DNA of 64,000 nucleotides, taken from positions 1 through 64,000 of the forward strand of contig JAEUHY010000024.1 in NCBI GenBank assembly GCA_016795325.1. Direction: 5' to 3'. The notes below the pieces were generated by a model. That model searched no databases and had not been told where the DNA came from. It was given only the letters and a program-made list of their open reading frames with translations. Below are positions 1 to 11,641 of the stretch, piece by piece; position 1 is the stretch's first letter, and the number at the start of each line of letters is the position of its first letter. Source of the DNA: Planctomycetota bacterium (lineage in GTDB: Bacteria; Planctomycetota; UBA1135; GCA-002686595). A program made the position numbers and the translations under genes.

Positions 1-1
1 C

Positions 2-730
2 GCCGACTACGTCCTCGCCAACCCGCCCTTCAACGACTCCGACTGGTTCCGCAAGGACGACGACGTGCGCTGGCAGTTCGGCGTCCCGCCCAAGGGCAAC
101 GCCAACTTCGCCTGGGTGCAGCACTTCATCCACCACCTCGCGCCCTCGGGACTCGCCGGCTTCGTGCTCGCCAACGGCAGCATGTCCTCCAACCAGTCCG
201 GCGAAGGCGACATCCGCCGCGCCATCATCGAGGCCGACCTCGTGGACTGCATGGTCGCCCTGCCCGGCCAGCTCTTCTACAGCACGCAGATTCCGGTCTG
301 CCTCTGGTTCCTCGCGAAGAACAAGAACGCCGACGCCAAGCGCGGCTTCCGCGACCGCCGCAAACAGACCCTGTTCATCGACGCTCGCAAACTCGGCGTG
401 CTCATCGATCGCGTCCACCGCGAACTCACCGACGCCGACCTCCAGAAAATCACCAGCACGTATCACAACTGGCGTGAGGCCAAACGCGCGGGCCAGTACG
501 CGGACATCCCCGGCTTCTGCAAGTCCGCCGCCACCGCCGAAATTGCCGCACACGGCTACGTCCTCACGCCCGGCCGCTACGTCGGCGCGGAAGAAGTCGA
601 AGACGACGGCGAACCCTTCGAGGAAAAGATGCCGCGACTGGTCGCCGAGCTGAACGCCCAGTTCGCGGAATCGGCCAGACTCGAAGCCGCCATTCGCGCC
701 AACCTGAAGGGCCTGGGCTATGCCCCCTAA
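2..730 (+). CDS. hsdM: Type I restriction-modification DNA methyltransferase subunit HsdM (3' part only)
   Basis: The reading frame is already open at the left edge, so the start and the SAM-binding motif I lie outside the window. The visible part opens with an NPPF tetrapeptide (motif IV of N6-adenine methylases) within the first ten residues, followed by the family's [11 protein letters not shown] and [18 protein letters not shown] blocks. HsdM methylates adenine in the bipartite site chosen by HsdS and is needed for both modification and restriction. The last 35 residues end in a GLGY motif just before the TAA stop at 728-730. That stop overlaps the next gene by 11 bp, and the same tail reappears at 1865-1987. 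The family assignment is secure; only the N-terminal half is missing. Confidence 0.95.
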   Translation, partial: ADYVLANPPFNDSDWFRKDDDVRWQFGVPPKGNANFAWVQHFIHHLAPSGLAGFVLANGSMSSNQSGEGDIRRAIIEADLVDCMVALPGQLFYSTQIPVCLWFLAKNKNADAKRGFRDRRKQTLFIDARKLGVLIDRVHRELTDADLQKITSTYHNWREAKRAGQYADIPGFCKSAATAEIAAHGYVLTPGRYVGAEEVEDDGEPFEEKMPRLVAELNAQFAESARLEAAIRANLKGLGYAP

Positions 731-1868
731 GAAGAAGCGCGCGACGCGGAAGCTCGCGCCCGAACGCGGTTCGCGCGGCAGGACGCGTGAAGGCGCACTC
801 TTCACCGCTGCCCCATCGAAGTCCGGCTTGCCCGCGGGCTACGCGCGCACGCTGCAGGACATCAAGGCGCACCTGCGCAGCGCCCGCGTCCGGGCCGTGC
901 TCGCGGCCAATCCCATCGTCATCGAAGCCTACTGGCACACGGGCAAGCTCATCCTCCAGCGCCAGCGCGACGCCGCGTGGGGCGCGAAGGTGATTGACCG
1001 GCTGGCGGCGGACTTGCGGGAGGAGTTCCCGGACATGGGCGGGCTATCCGCGCGGAACCTGCTGGCGATGAAAATCTTCGCCCGTGAGTTTCCTGAAGGC
1101 CCAATTGCGCAACAACCTGTTGCGCAATTGCCGTGGGGGCACGTTCTCCAGATCATGCAACGGCTCAAAGCGCCCGCTGCCCGCGAGTTCTACATCCGCG
1201 AAGCCATCGCCCACGGCTGGAGCCGCAGCAGCCTGGAGACCCAGATCCAAGGCCAACTCCACCTCCGCGCGGGAAAAGCCGTGAACAACTTCGCCCTCAC
1301 CATGACGCCGGCGGAAAGCGACATGGCCGCGCAGCTTTTCAAAGACCCTTACCTGTTCGACTTCCTCGGCACCGCCGACCCACGCCGCGAGGCCGAGGTG
1401 GAGCAGGCGCTCGTGGATCACGTCCAGCGCTTCCTGCTGGAGCTGGGCTCAGGCTTTGCCTTCGTCGGCCGGCGCGTGCATCTCGAGGTCGGGGGCGATG
1501 ACTTCTACCTCGACCTCCTCTTCTACCACCTGCGCCTGCGCCGCTACGTCGTCATCGAGCTCAAGGCCCGCGCCTTCGAGCCGGGCGATGTGGGCCAGCT
1601 CAATCTCTACCGCGCCGCCGTGGATGACCTCCTGCGTCACGCCGACGACCAGCCCACCATCGGCCTCCTGCTCTGCCGGGGGAAAAACAAACTCGTCGTC
1701 GAGTACGCCCTCAGCGGCCTGGACAAATCCATCGCGGTCGCCGATTGGAAGAAACAAATCACCGAGACCCTGCCCGCCGAGTTCCAGGGCAGCCTGCCGA
1801 CCATCGCGGAGATCGAGGCGGAGCTGGCGGGAAAGCTCGACGCAGCCGCGAAGAAAGGAAAACCGTGA
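720..1868 (+). CDS. DUF1016/YhcG-family PD-(D/E)xK nuclease inserted between hsdM and hsdS
   Basis: The 382-residue protein starts with a Lys/Arg-rich tail, followed by the helical DUF1016 N-terminal domain containing an AQLPWGH block. The C-terminal nuclease fold has the metal-site pattern [11 protein letters not shown], then VIELK, which supplies the D and ExK residues of a PD-(D/E)xK active site at about residues 260-285. Homologues are often found in or beside type I restriction loci, but their biochemical role is poorly defined. A function as an accessory nuclease or recombination-linked factor is inference. The ATG at 720 overlaps the hsdM stop by 11 bp, and its own stop TGA (1866-1868) overlaps a GTG at 1865, so the gene is set up for translational coupling on both sides. 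It carries a long perfect inverted repeat at 1102-1130. Confidence 0.9.
   Translation: MPPKKKRATRKLAPERGSRGRTREGALFTAAPSKSGLPAGYARTLQDIKAHLRSARVRAVLAANPIVIEAYWHTGKLILQRQRDAAWGAKVIDRLAADLREEFPDMGGLSARNLLAMKIFAREFPEGPIAQQPVAQLPWGHVLQIMQRLKAPAAREFYIREAIAHGWSRSSLETQIQGQLHLRAGKAVNNFALTMTPAESDMAAQLFKDPYLFDFLGTADPRREAEVEQALVDHVQRFLLELGSGFAFVGRRVHLEVGGDDFYLDLLFYHLRLRRYVVIELKARAFEPGDVGQLNLYRAAVDDLLRHADDQPTIGLLLCRGKNKLVVEYALSGLDKSIAVADWKKQITETLPAEFQGSLPTIAEIEAELAGKLDAAAKKGKP
1102..1130. repeat. 12-bp perfect inverted repeat inside the DUF1016 gene
   Basis: CAATTGCGCAAC at 1102-1113 is followed by a 5-nt loop and its exact reverse complement at 1119-1130. It encodes the IAQQPVAQL stretch just before the conserved PWGH motif, so the DNA palindrome and the protein motif coincide. 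The RNA would form a stable hairpin within the coding region. Confidence 0.8.
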
Positions 1869-1987
1869 CGCGCCGCGAGGAAACGACGCCGCGCCTCGTC
1901 GCCGGCTTGCACACCCAGTTCGCCGAGTCCGCGCAGCTGGGGCAGGCCATCCAAGCCAACCTGAGGGGGCTGGGTTATGGCGGGTGA
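1865..1987 (+). pseudogene. Duplicated hsdM 3'-end remnant (40-codon mini-ORF)
   Basis: A GTG at 1865, overlapping the DUF1016 stop as GTGA, opens a 40-codon frame ending at 1987. From 1877 it aligns with the last part of hsdM (620-721): 23 of 35 residues match by my count, including PRLVA, QFAESA and the terminal GLGY. Its stop overlaps the hsdS start by 11 bp, exactly as the true hsdM stop overlaps DUF1016 by 11 bp. The original hsdM-hsdS junction therefore seems to have been kept when the DUF1016 gene was placed between the two. It may be a dead remnant, or it may serve as a leader that keeps hsdS translation coupled. Confidence 0.75.
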
Positions 1988-3200
1988 ATGGAAGAAAGTG
2001 CGACTCGGCGACGTAGTCACGCTCCAGCGTGGTTTCGACTTGCCGTCGCAAAACAGAAGACCGGGCAAAGTGCCTATCGTGTCGTCGTCCGGCATCAGCG
2101 ACTACCACTCGGAAGTTGGAGTCAAAGGTCCCGGAGTCGTGACCGGGCGATACGGCACCATCGGACACGTATTCCTCATCGAGGAGGACTTTTGGCCACT
2201 AAACACAACCCTATGGGTCAAAGACTTCCACGGCAATGACCCGCAGTTCGCATCCTATCTTCTGCGAACAGTCGATTTTCAATCATGTAGCGACAAGAGT
2301 AGCGTGCCCGGCGTAAACCGGAATGACCTGCATCGGATTGCGGTCCGGCTCCCACCCCTCGTCGAGCAAAAGGCCATCGCGGCGGTGCTTGGAGCGCTGG
2401 ACGACAAGATCGAGTTGAACCGGCGGATGAACGCGACGCTGGAGGCGATGGCGCGGGCGCTGTTCCAGAGCTGGTTCGTGGACTTCGACCCCGTCCGCGC
2501 CAAACTCGACGGCCGCCCCCCCGCCGCCCTCGACCCCGCCACCGCCGCCCTCTTCCCCGAGCACTTTGCTCACGGCGAGCGCGACATGCTTCCCGTCGGA
2601 TGGCGCCTCGCCGCCATCGAAGAAGTGTGCGCCATCAACGCATGGACGCTCGGCAAGAACGATGACTTGGAGACGCTCGAATACGTCGAGATCTCCGAAG
2701 TGAGTCGCGGCAACATTGCAAACATCGCCACCTACCCGCGCGGCGAAGAACCCAGCCGAGCCCGCCGCCGCCTGCGCCACGGCGACACGGTTCTCTCAAC
2801 CGTGCGGCCCGACCGAGGTTCCTACTTCCTAGCACTGCATCCGCCCGAGAACCGAGTCGCCTCCACCGGCTTCGCCGTGCTCACGCCGACGAAAGTCCCG
2901 TGGACATTCATCCACGCCGCGCTGACACAGCCCGAAGTTTCCGACCACCTCGGTCAAATGGCGGACGGCGGGGCCTACCCCGCCGTGCGTCCCGAAGTTA
3001 TCGGAGCCATGCAAGTCGCGCTGCCCGACGAACCCAAAATTCTCGAAGCCTTCCACCGCACCTGCGCCCCGCTCTTTCAACAAGCCGAAGCCCACCGCAC
3101 CCAATCCCGCACCCTCGCCACCCTGCGCGACACGCTGCTGCCGAAGCTTCTGAGCGGTGACATCGCGGCCGGCATCCCAGAGCCCACTCTATCCCTATGA
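1977..3200 (+). CDS. hsdS: Type I restriction-modification specificity subunit HsdS
   Basis: The 407-residue protein has the usual duplicated layout. Target recognition domain 1 covers about residues 1-125. A central conserved helix follows (LPPLVEQKAIAAVLGALDD, then ELNRRMNATLEAMARALFQSW at about 122-165). Target recognition domain 2 covers about 190-350, and a second, shorter helix ends in LRDTLLPKLLSGDI. Each TRD reads one half of the bipartite site and the helices set the spacing. The first part (about 2040-2340) is more A/T-rich than the flanks, as expected for exchangeable TRDs. The ATG overlaps the hsdM-tail remnant, and the stop overlaps the SIR2 gene by 4 bp (ATGA). Confidence 0.95.
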   Translation: MAGEWKKVRLGDVVTLQRGFDLPSQNRRPGKVPIVSSSGISDYHSEVGVKGPGVVTGRYGTIGHVFLIEEDFWPLNTTLWVKDFHGNDPQFASYLLRTVDFQSCSDKSSVPGVNRNDLHRIAVRLPPLVEQKAIAAVLGALDDKIELNRRMNATLEAMARALFQSWFVDFDPVRAKLDGRPPAALDPATAALFPEHFAHGERDMLPVGWRLAAIEEVCAINAWTLGKNDDLETLEYVEISEVSRGNIANIATYPRGEEPSRARRRLRHGDTVLSTVRPDRGSYFLALHPPENRVASTGFAVLTPTKVPWTFIHAALTQPEVSDHLGQMADGGAYPAVRPEVIGAMQVALPDEPKILEAFHRTCAPLFQQAEAHRTQSRTLATLRDTLLPKLLSGDIAAGIPEPTLSL

Positions 3201-4468
3201 GCACACACGATCCGCGCGAACATATCCGTGGCATCCACCAGATCTTGATCTCCGACAAGAAGCGCATCGGCTTTCTGTTCGGCGCAGGATCGTCCTTGGC
3301 AACCGGGCTTAAGAACGTCTCTGTTCCAGCAATCGAAAGGATGACGACGAGCATCGTCGAAGCGGTGAAGGCGCACTCGCGAGAGTTCTCTGATGCAATA
3401 CAAGAGATTCAAAACGAGACAGAGCTAATGAGAGTCTCCTTCAACGTCGAAACTCTGCTATCAAGTATCGAAGCCAAGCGAGCCGCCATCGGTGCAGGAA
3501 AGCTAAACGGGCTTGATTCAGAGGCGTTCGCCACGCTGGCAGCAGTCGTAAAGACGAACGTCGTTAAACTAGTATCGATCCACGAGACCCTGCTGGCCAA
3601 CGACCGTAAGGAGTGGGCGCATGCCCGTCTCGCTAATTGGGTTCAGAAAGCAAGACGACGGTTCCCCGCTGAAATCTTCACGACGAACTACGATTACTTG
3701 TTCGAGATTGCCCTTGAGAACTCTGGAATCCCCTATTTCGACGGATTCTCCGGGAGCTATGAACCGTTTTTTTGCCCCGAGGCTGTAGAAGACGTAGACG
3801 CATACCCTCACCTTGTGAAAGTCTGGAAAATGCATGGATCACTTGGTTGGACTTATCGCGGCAATGCCGTCATTCGGAAACCATCCGCCTCAGCGGACTC
3901 TATCCTGATCTATCCGTCTCACCTAAAATACAACGCCTCGAAGAAGCAGCCGTATGTCGGCCTTATCGACCGCCTTTGCGCGTTCCTCCAGCAGGACGAC
4001 GCCGTCTTGTTCACCTGCGGGTATTCGTTCGGTGACGATCACATCAACGAACGGCTCGTGACATCCCTGAGACGAGGAGCGAACTCACACGTTATTGCGA
4101 TGTATTACGACGAAACGAAGACCAACGACAACAAGGTGGTGTTTGCTCTTACAGACGAGGCGAACAAGGTTCGCCACCTCGCAACCCACGAGACCGGTGG
4201 CAAAATGTCGATTTATGGCGTGCGACATGCAATCATCGGTGGAAAATTCGGTGAATGGCGGTTGAGGGATGAGCCGAAGACAACAGAGGCTATCCGGGTC
4301 AGCCAGTACTTTGACGAAGACGCGGCCACTCCTTCTACGGAGGCCGGCGAGCGAAAGGGTGATGAACGCTGGGAAGGGACCGGACGCTTTCTTCTCCCTG
4401 ACTTTCGGAAGCTCACCGACTTCTTGAACGAGTTGTCCTCATCTGAAGGCCCCGCTATCGCGATTTGA
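3197..4468 (+). CDS. SIR2-domain (SIR2_2-like) NADase, effector of a Sir2-HerA system
   Basis: The 423-residue protein has the Rossmann-type sirtuin NAD site: GAGSS at about residues 29-33, FTTNYD at about 161-166 and MHGSLGW near 212. A C-terminal segment of about 100 residues is not recognised. In the known Sir2-HerA (Nezha) pair the SIR2 protein assembles with the HerA ATPase and depletes NAD+ (nuclease activity has also been reported) to abort phage infection. The pairing here comes from gene order: HerA starts 4 bp downstream. The start overlaps hsdS by 4 bp. Base composition changes at this gene; the line 3781-3840 is 29/60 G+C, against 46/60 in hsdR at 7621-7680. A protein deacetylase role is unlikely given this context. 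Confidence 0.9.
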   Translation: MSTHDPREHIRGIHQILISDKKRIGFLFGAGSSLATGLKNVSVPAIERMTTSIVEAVKAHSREFSDAIQEIQNETELMRVSFNVETLLSSIEAKRAAIGAGKLNGLDSEAFATLAAVVKTNVVKLVSIHETLLANDRKEWAHARLANWVQKARRRFPAEIFTTNYDYLFEIALENSGIPYFDGFSGSYEPFFCPEAVEDVDAYPHLVKVWKMHGSLGWTYRGNAVIRKPSASADSILIYPSHLKYNASKKQPYVGLIDRLCAFLQQDDAVLFTCGYSFGDDHINERLVTSLRRGANSHVIAMYYDETKTNDNKVVFALTDEANKVRHLATHETGGKMSIYGVRHAIIGGKFGEWRLRDEPKTTEAIRVSQYFDEDAATPSTEAGERKGDERWEGTGRFLLPDFRKLTDFLNELSSSEGPAIAI

Positions 4469-4472
4469 CCGC

Positions 4473-6242
4473 ATGAAACATGATCCCACACACATCGGTG
4501 AGGTTGAAAGCGTCAGCGGAAACTCCGTCACGATCAAGATGGCGCGGAACTACCCGTCCAATATGCCAATCGTTGACGGTACGGTTTACAGGATCGGGCA
4601 GATTGGCTCGTTCCTCAAGATTCCGTTGGGGTACGCGAATCTCTACGGTCTAATCACGCAGGCTGGGGTTCTGGCGATGCCAGAGTCGCTGCTGTTGGCT
4701 TACAAAGAGAATCCGTCCATCGCGGACGGCCACCGCTGGTTGAGGCTGATTCTGGTTGGTGAGCAGATCGGTTCCTCCTTCGAGAGAGGAGTCCTTCAGT
4801 CGCCAACTTCGGGTGACCAAGTTCATCTCGTGACAAACGAAGACCTCCGAATTGTCTACGGCGGTTACAACGCCCAGTCGTCGATTGTCATTGGGAATCA
4901 AAGTGCGTCGGAAGGGCTCGCCGCACAATTGGACATGGACAAGCTCATCTCTCGGCATTGCGCGATTCTTGGCGCCACAGGTAGCGGCAAGTCGAATGCG
5001 GTTAGCATCGTTGTAAAGGCAATTGCCAAGAAGCCCTTCCCGAGCGCGCGCGTCCTCATGATTGACCCGCACGGTGAGTACGCGAGTTCGTTGGCTGGGC
5101 AGTGCCGGGTGTTTCGAGTGGGCGCAGCAGCAGGCGAAGATGAACTTTGCGTCCCCTTCTGGGCACTTCCGTTCAAAGAACTGATGGCGATATTCCCCGG
5201 GCGGCTATCCGATCAGAATGAAGACTACATTCGTGGAAAAGTCCTGGACCTCAAACGTGTGTCAGCCGCAGCGCTCGGGGGGCTTCGGGCCGAGGCAATC
5301 ACTGCCGACAGCCCTATTCCCTTTTCGATAAACCAACTCTGGTTCGATTTGGATAACTTTGAGAGGATCACCTTTAAAGCAGACCGCACAACGCCGGAGG
5401 CTTTGAGCGCTGCTGGTGACCCGGCGACACTGAAATCTAATCAGTATCCGACGGCGGGTCTTGGAAGCAGCGCCCCGTTCTTGAACACGAAAGCGAAGGG
5501 CATTCTTGGCTTCTTGGATGGAATGAGGTCGCGGCTTCTCGACCAAAGCTACAATTTCCTTTTTCGTCCGACGGGCTATTCGCCAGCGCTCAACGGCGCG
5601 GCACAAAATGACCTTCCGCGGCTATTTAGGACGTGGTTTGGGCACGGTTTTCCGGTCGCGATTCTGGACCTTTCGGCGGTCCCTTCGGAGATCATGCAGA
5701 CGATCTCCGGTTGCATCTTGAAGATCAACTATGACGCTCTTTACTGGGGTCAAAACACGCTCGTTGGGGGGAAAAAGCAGCCTCTGCTCATAGTCCTCGA
5801 TGAAGCTCACGCCTACCTCAAAGCAGGTGCAGACTCGATTTCGTCGCGAACCGTGCAGGTGATCGCGAAAGAGGGGCGGAAGTACGGTGTTGGGATGCTG
5901 CTGGTCACGCAGCGGCCATCAGAATTGGACGAGACCGTTCTGAGTCAGTGCGGCTCGATCATCGCTCTAAGGATGACGAATACTCGCGACAAGGGACACG
6001 TGTCGTCGGCCATGCAGGATGAACTCCGCGAAATGGCGGACGTGCTGTCAAGCCTGCGAACGGGCGAAGCGATTGTCAGTGGTGAGGCAGTCCGTATCCC
6101 TTCCCGCGTAAAATTCTTCCAAGCTGACAATGCAGTAAAGAGCTCCGACCCAATAGCCTCGAAGCTGTGGGCAAATCCCCAGCCCGATGTTGCTGTATAC
6201 GAGACTAGCGTCCGCAACTGGAGAAACCAGTCATTCAACTAA
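4473..6242 (+). CDS. herA: HerA/DUF87-type hexameric ATPase of the Sir2-HerA system
   Basis: The 589-residue protein begins with a small beta-barrel (HAS-barrel-like) domain, residues about 1-120. The RecA-like motor has Walker A GATGSGKS at 167-174, a DPHGEY block near 200, Walker B LLIVLDEAH near 437-445 and the HerA/FtsK-type VTQRPSELDETVLSQC block. HerA proteins form hexameric rings that translocate DNA. In Sir2-HerA defence the ring scaffolds SIR2 and its ATPase controls activity. It sits 4 bp after the SIR2 gene and shares its lower G+C. Its stop codon TAA (6240-6242) is fused to the ribosome binding site of the next gene. Confidence 0.93.
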   Translation: MKHDPTHIGEVESVSGNSVTIKMARNYPSNMPIVDGTVYRIGQIGSFLKIPLGYANLYGLITQAGVLAMPESLLLAYKENPSIADGHRWLRLILVGEQIGSSFERGVLQSPTSGDQVHLVTNEDLRIVYGGYNAQSSIVIGNQSASEGLAAQLDMDKLISRHCAILGATGSGKSNAVSIVVKAIAKKPFPSARVLMIDPHGEYASSLAGQCRVFRVGAAAGEDELCVPFWALPFKELMAIFPGRLSDQNEDYIRGKVLDLKRVSAAALGGLRAEAITADSPIPFSINQLWFDLDNFERITFKADRTTPEALSAAGDPATLKSNQYPTAGLGSSAPFLNTKAKGILGFLDGMRSRLLDQSYNFLFRPTGYSPALNGAAQNDLPRLFRTWFGHGFPVAILDLSAVPSEIMQTISGCILKINYDALYWGQNTLVGGKKQPLLIVLDEAHAYLKAGADSISSRTVQVIAKEGRKYGVGMLLVTQRPSELDETVLSQCGSIIALRMTNTRDKGHVSSAMQDELREMADVLSSLRTGEAIVSGEAVRIPSRVKFFQADNAVKSSDPIASKLWANPQPDVAVYETSVRNWRNQSFN

Positions 6243-6246
6243 GGAG
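6241..6246 (+). promoter_or_regulatory. Canonical Shine-Dalgarno AAGGAG of the KTSC gene
   Basis: AAGGAG lies 5 nt before the ATG at 6252 and overlaps the herA stop codon. Most chromosomal genes in this window show no clear SD, so this one stands out and fits an acquired cassette. It fixes the start of the small downstream gene. Confidence 0.8.
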
Positions 6247-6251
6247 ATCGT

Positions 6252-6470
6252 ATGTCAATGCCTGATATGAAACCCGTCAATTCATCAAACATCGCAGCAG
6301 TCGGCTATGACGCAGCGAATCAAGCTGTCTACGTTCAATTTCTGAACGGTTCGACATACGCGTACAAGGGCGTTCCGGAGCACGAATTCGAGAACCTGCG
6401 AACGGCGTCGTCTGTGGGTTCCTACCTCAACCGGAACTTCAAGAACGTTTACCCCTACGAGCGAGCTTAA
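6252..6470 (+). CDS. KTSC-domain small protein, possible third member of the Sir2-HerA cassette
   Basis: The 72-residue protein is almost entirely a KTSC domain: [30 protein letters not shown] and [12 protein letters not shown]. The domain was first described from lysyl-tRNA synthetase C-terminal regions and also occurs as small stand-alone proteins, some in phages and mobile elements. It has a strong SD immediately after herA and shares that cassette's base composition. It ends 20 bp before hsdR. Its role here is unknown. It could regulate or moderate the SIR2/HerA complex, or be a passenger. The family call is confident, the function is not. Confidence 0.88.
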   Translation: MSMPDMKPVNSSNIAAVGYDAANQAVYVQFLNGSTYAYKGVPEHEFENLRTASSVGSYLNRNFKNVYPYERA

Positions 6471-6490
6471 CGCCGAGTCGGAACAGTATC

Positions 6491-9658
<3,168 letters not shown>

Positions 9659-9999
9659 GTCGTCGCGGGGCAACCGTTCGGTAGGCCCACCCCGCGAGGC
9701 GCTTGCCGTGGACGGCTTCTGCCAGCCCACGCAGAGCGAACCAGGGCCGACCTCGCCGACCCGATGGTCGTGAGCCAAGTCCCCCGCTCACTTCGGACCC
9801 CCGACCGCGCGTGCGCGCGCCGCTCCGCAACAACTTTCGGGGTGCGCTCGCGAACAGCTCGGGCCGCGCCGGAGCCGCTGCCGGTCGCGCCGCCGAGCAC
9901 GCTGCTCGCCCGAGAGCCGAACCTGCGTTAGCGGCGCGCTCGTGGTCGTCCGCTCGGCTCACCGGTCCCCCATCGCCGCCGCGGGTTGAGTCGCCCGCG
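9659..9999. other. Gene-free boundary of the defence locus
   Basis: I see no credible gene in these 341 bases. Just after the hsdR stop, CGCGGGG (9664-9670) can pair with CCCCGCG (9690-9696) across a 19-nt loop; it lacks a T-run and is at best a weak terminator. The rest is G/C-rich without recognisable promoter, attachment site or mobile-element end. Transcription converges here from hsdR (+) and the 10000-10563 gene (-). Confidence 0.5.
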
Positions 10000-10563
10000 C
10001 TACGGGCGCTCGATCGGAAAGCGCTTGAACAGCGCGTCGACCTTGGCCGGGATCTGCCAGGCGCGCTCTTCGCCGGTCAGCGCGTAGCGGCGCAGCTTGA
10101 CGCCGTAGCCCAGCGCCACGTCACGCAAGCGCGTGCTCGCGCCGCCGCACCACACGCGCTGGCCCGACTTCGCGTCGTAGAGATCGATGCCGACGCCGCC
10201 GCGCTCGAAGCGCGCGACGTTCGAGGCGGAGAACAGCGGGTCGTGCCACTCCTCGTGCACCTCGACCCACACGCGCGGCACCGCGATGTAGCGCGCCTCC
10301 TGGATGGGGACGGCGAGCGTGAAGTCGCGCGCCGTGAATTGTTCGTCGGCGAGCAGCCGCACCTCTTCGAGCAAGCCAGGATCGTCGATCTGCATCTGTC
10401 CCGGCGCAGGCGCGAGCGTGTCGGCGTGGCTCGGCGCTGCGCTCAGCCAGGTGTACTTGGCCGGCGCTTCGACGGCGCCGAACTGCGTGCAGTCTTGCTC
10501 GATGCGGGGTGCAGCGCAGCCGACGACGAACAGTACGGACACGAGTGCGAGGGTGGAGCGCAT
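10000..10563 (-). CDS. DUF4136-like lipoprotein
   Basis: The start at 10563 was chosen because it gives a clean lipoprotein signal: MRSTLALVSVLFVVGC, with Cys following a hydrophobic core. The longer frame upstream adds 19 residues without a signal. The mature 170-residue part has the DUF4136 pattern: a KYTWL strand near the start, LLADEQFTARDF, and an acidic or aromatic middle, then a GGVGIDLYDAKSGQRVWCGGA strand pair. Such proteins are exported and of unknown function. It is downstream of the Sua5 gene on the same strand (68 bp apart) and may be co-transcribed with it. Confidence 0.7.
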   Translation of the reverse strand: MRSTLALVSVLFVVGCAAPRIEQDCTQFGAVEAPAKYTWLSAAPSHADTLAPAPGQMQIDDPGLLEEVRLLADEQFTARDFTLAVPIQEARYIAVPRVWVEVHEEWHDPLFSASNVARFERGGVGIDLYDAKSGQRVWCGGASTRLRDVALGYGVKLRRYALTGEERAWQIPAKVDALFKRFPIERP

Positions 10564-10631
10564 GCAGGGGACTCGAATGGCGGGCCAAACGGCGGATTTC
10601 GCGCCAGGGTTAACCCCCATCGATCTTTATC

Positions 10632-11594
10632 TCAAGTGCTCGCGGCGGCCGCGCGGCGCAAGCGATCGTTGATCGCACGTCCGAGCCCGCGCTCGGGCGC
10701 GAGTTCAGCCACGATGCGCGTGGCGCCGGCGCGGTCGAGGCGGCGCAGCGCAGCGAACAAGCGGCTGGCGGCTTCGCGCAGATCGCCCGTGGCGGACAAC
10801 ACTTCGCAGGCATGCGCGGGACGAGCGTGGCGGAAGGCGAGCAGCGCCTCGCCCGCAGCGAGCGGATGAGCCGCGTTCGCTTCGATCACGAGCGGAGTGC
10901 GCGGCGCGTAGTGCGCGGCGAGCATGCCCGGCGCGGCGGCGGCCACGCGTGGCGCGTGCTCCGAGTGCTGCGACGCGACACGCACGGGACCGATCAAAGG
11001 CTCGAGCAACTCGAGCGGCGTTCCGCCGGGTCGGTAGAGCACGCAACGCCCCTCTTCCCAGCCGAGGATCGTGCTCTCGACGCCGACTTCGCACGGCCCG
11101 CCGTCGAGCACGTACTCGAGCTCGTCACCGAGCTGTTCGACGACATCCTCGGCGCGCGTCGGGCTCATGCGGCCGAACAAGTTGGCGCTCGGCGCGGCCA
11201 GCGGAAACTCGAGCCGCGCGAGCAACTGCGCCGTGAGCGGATGCGCGGGCGCGCGCACGGCGACGGTGTCGAGGCCGCTGGTGACGATGTCGGGCACGAG
11301 CTCGCGCTTGGGCAGCACGAGCGTCAGCGGCCCGGGCCAGAACGCGCGCATCAGGCGCTCGGCGTCGGCGGGCAACTCGCGCACGAACTCGCGGGCGTGC
11401 TCGGCGGAACGCACGTGCACGATCAGCGGGTCGAAGGCGGGGCGCCGTTTGGCCTCGAAGATGCGCAGGCAGGCGCGCTCGTCGAGCGCGTTGGCCGCCA
11501 GTCCGTAGACCGTCTCCGTCGGGATCGCGACCAACTCGCCGGCGCGCAGCCGACGCACGGCCTCGTCGAGTTCGGTTCCGATGCGCGCGGTCAT
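10632..11594 (-). CDS. tsaC: L-threonylcarbamoyladenylate synthase (Sua5 type)
   Basis: This 320-residue protein makes threonylcarbamoyl-AMP from threonine, bicarbonate and ATP, the first step of tRNA t6A37 synthesis. The N-terminal YrdC/TsaC domain shows IPTETVYGLAANA, KRRPAFDPLIVHV, and LAAPSANLFGRMSPT. The length and the extra C-terminal domain after a proline-containing linker make it the Sua5 form rather than short TsaC. The ATG at 11594 gives MTARIGTELDEAV; the longer frame to 11645 would overlap the antiporter gene's end and is less likely. Confidence 0.93.
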   Translation of the reverse strand: MTARIGTELDEAVRRLRAGELVAIPTETVYGLAANALDERACLRIFEAKRRPAFDPLIVHVRSAEHAREFVRELPADAERLMRAFWPGPLTLVLPKRELVPDIVTSGLDTVAVRAPAHPLTAQLLARLEFPLAAPSANLFGRMSPTRAEDVVEQLGDELEYVLDGGPCEVGVESTILGWEEGRCVLYRPGGTPLELLEPLIGPVRVASQHSEHAPRVAAAAPGMLAAHYAPRTPLVIEANAAHPLAAGEALLAFRHARPAHACEVLSATGDLREAASRLFAALRRLDRAGATRIVAELAPERGLGRAINDRLRRAAAAST

Positions 11595-11641
11595 GGCAGC
11601 CGAAGGTTCTACCCGCTGCGCCCGTCGGCGAGAACTTAGAC

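Noticed and set aside
3197..4468. Protein deacetylase role for the SIR2 gene
   Set aside because: The SIR2_2-type sequence, the immediate HerA partner and the restriction operon context point to a defence NADase.
9900..9945. Integron attC-like core (GCGTTAGCG) beyond the defence locus
   Set aside because: The core does not match GTTRRRY, no matching inverse core is found nearby and there is no integrase.
10812..11639. Plus-strand 275-codon open frame
   Set aside because: It is antisense to Sua5, whose motifs are complete on the minus strand.
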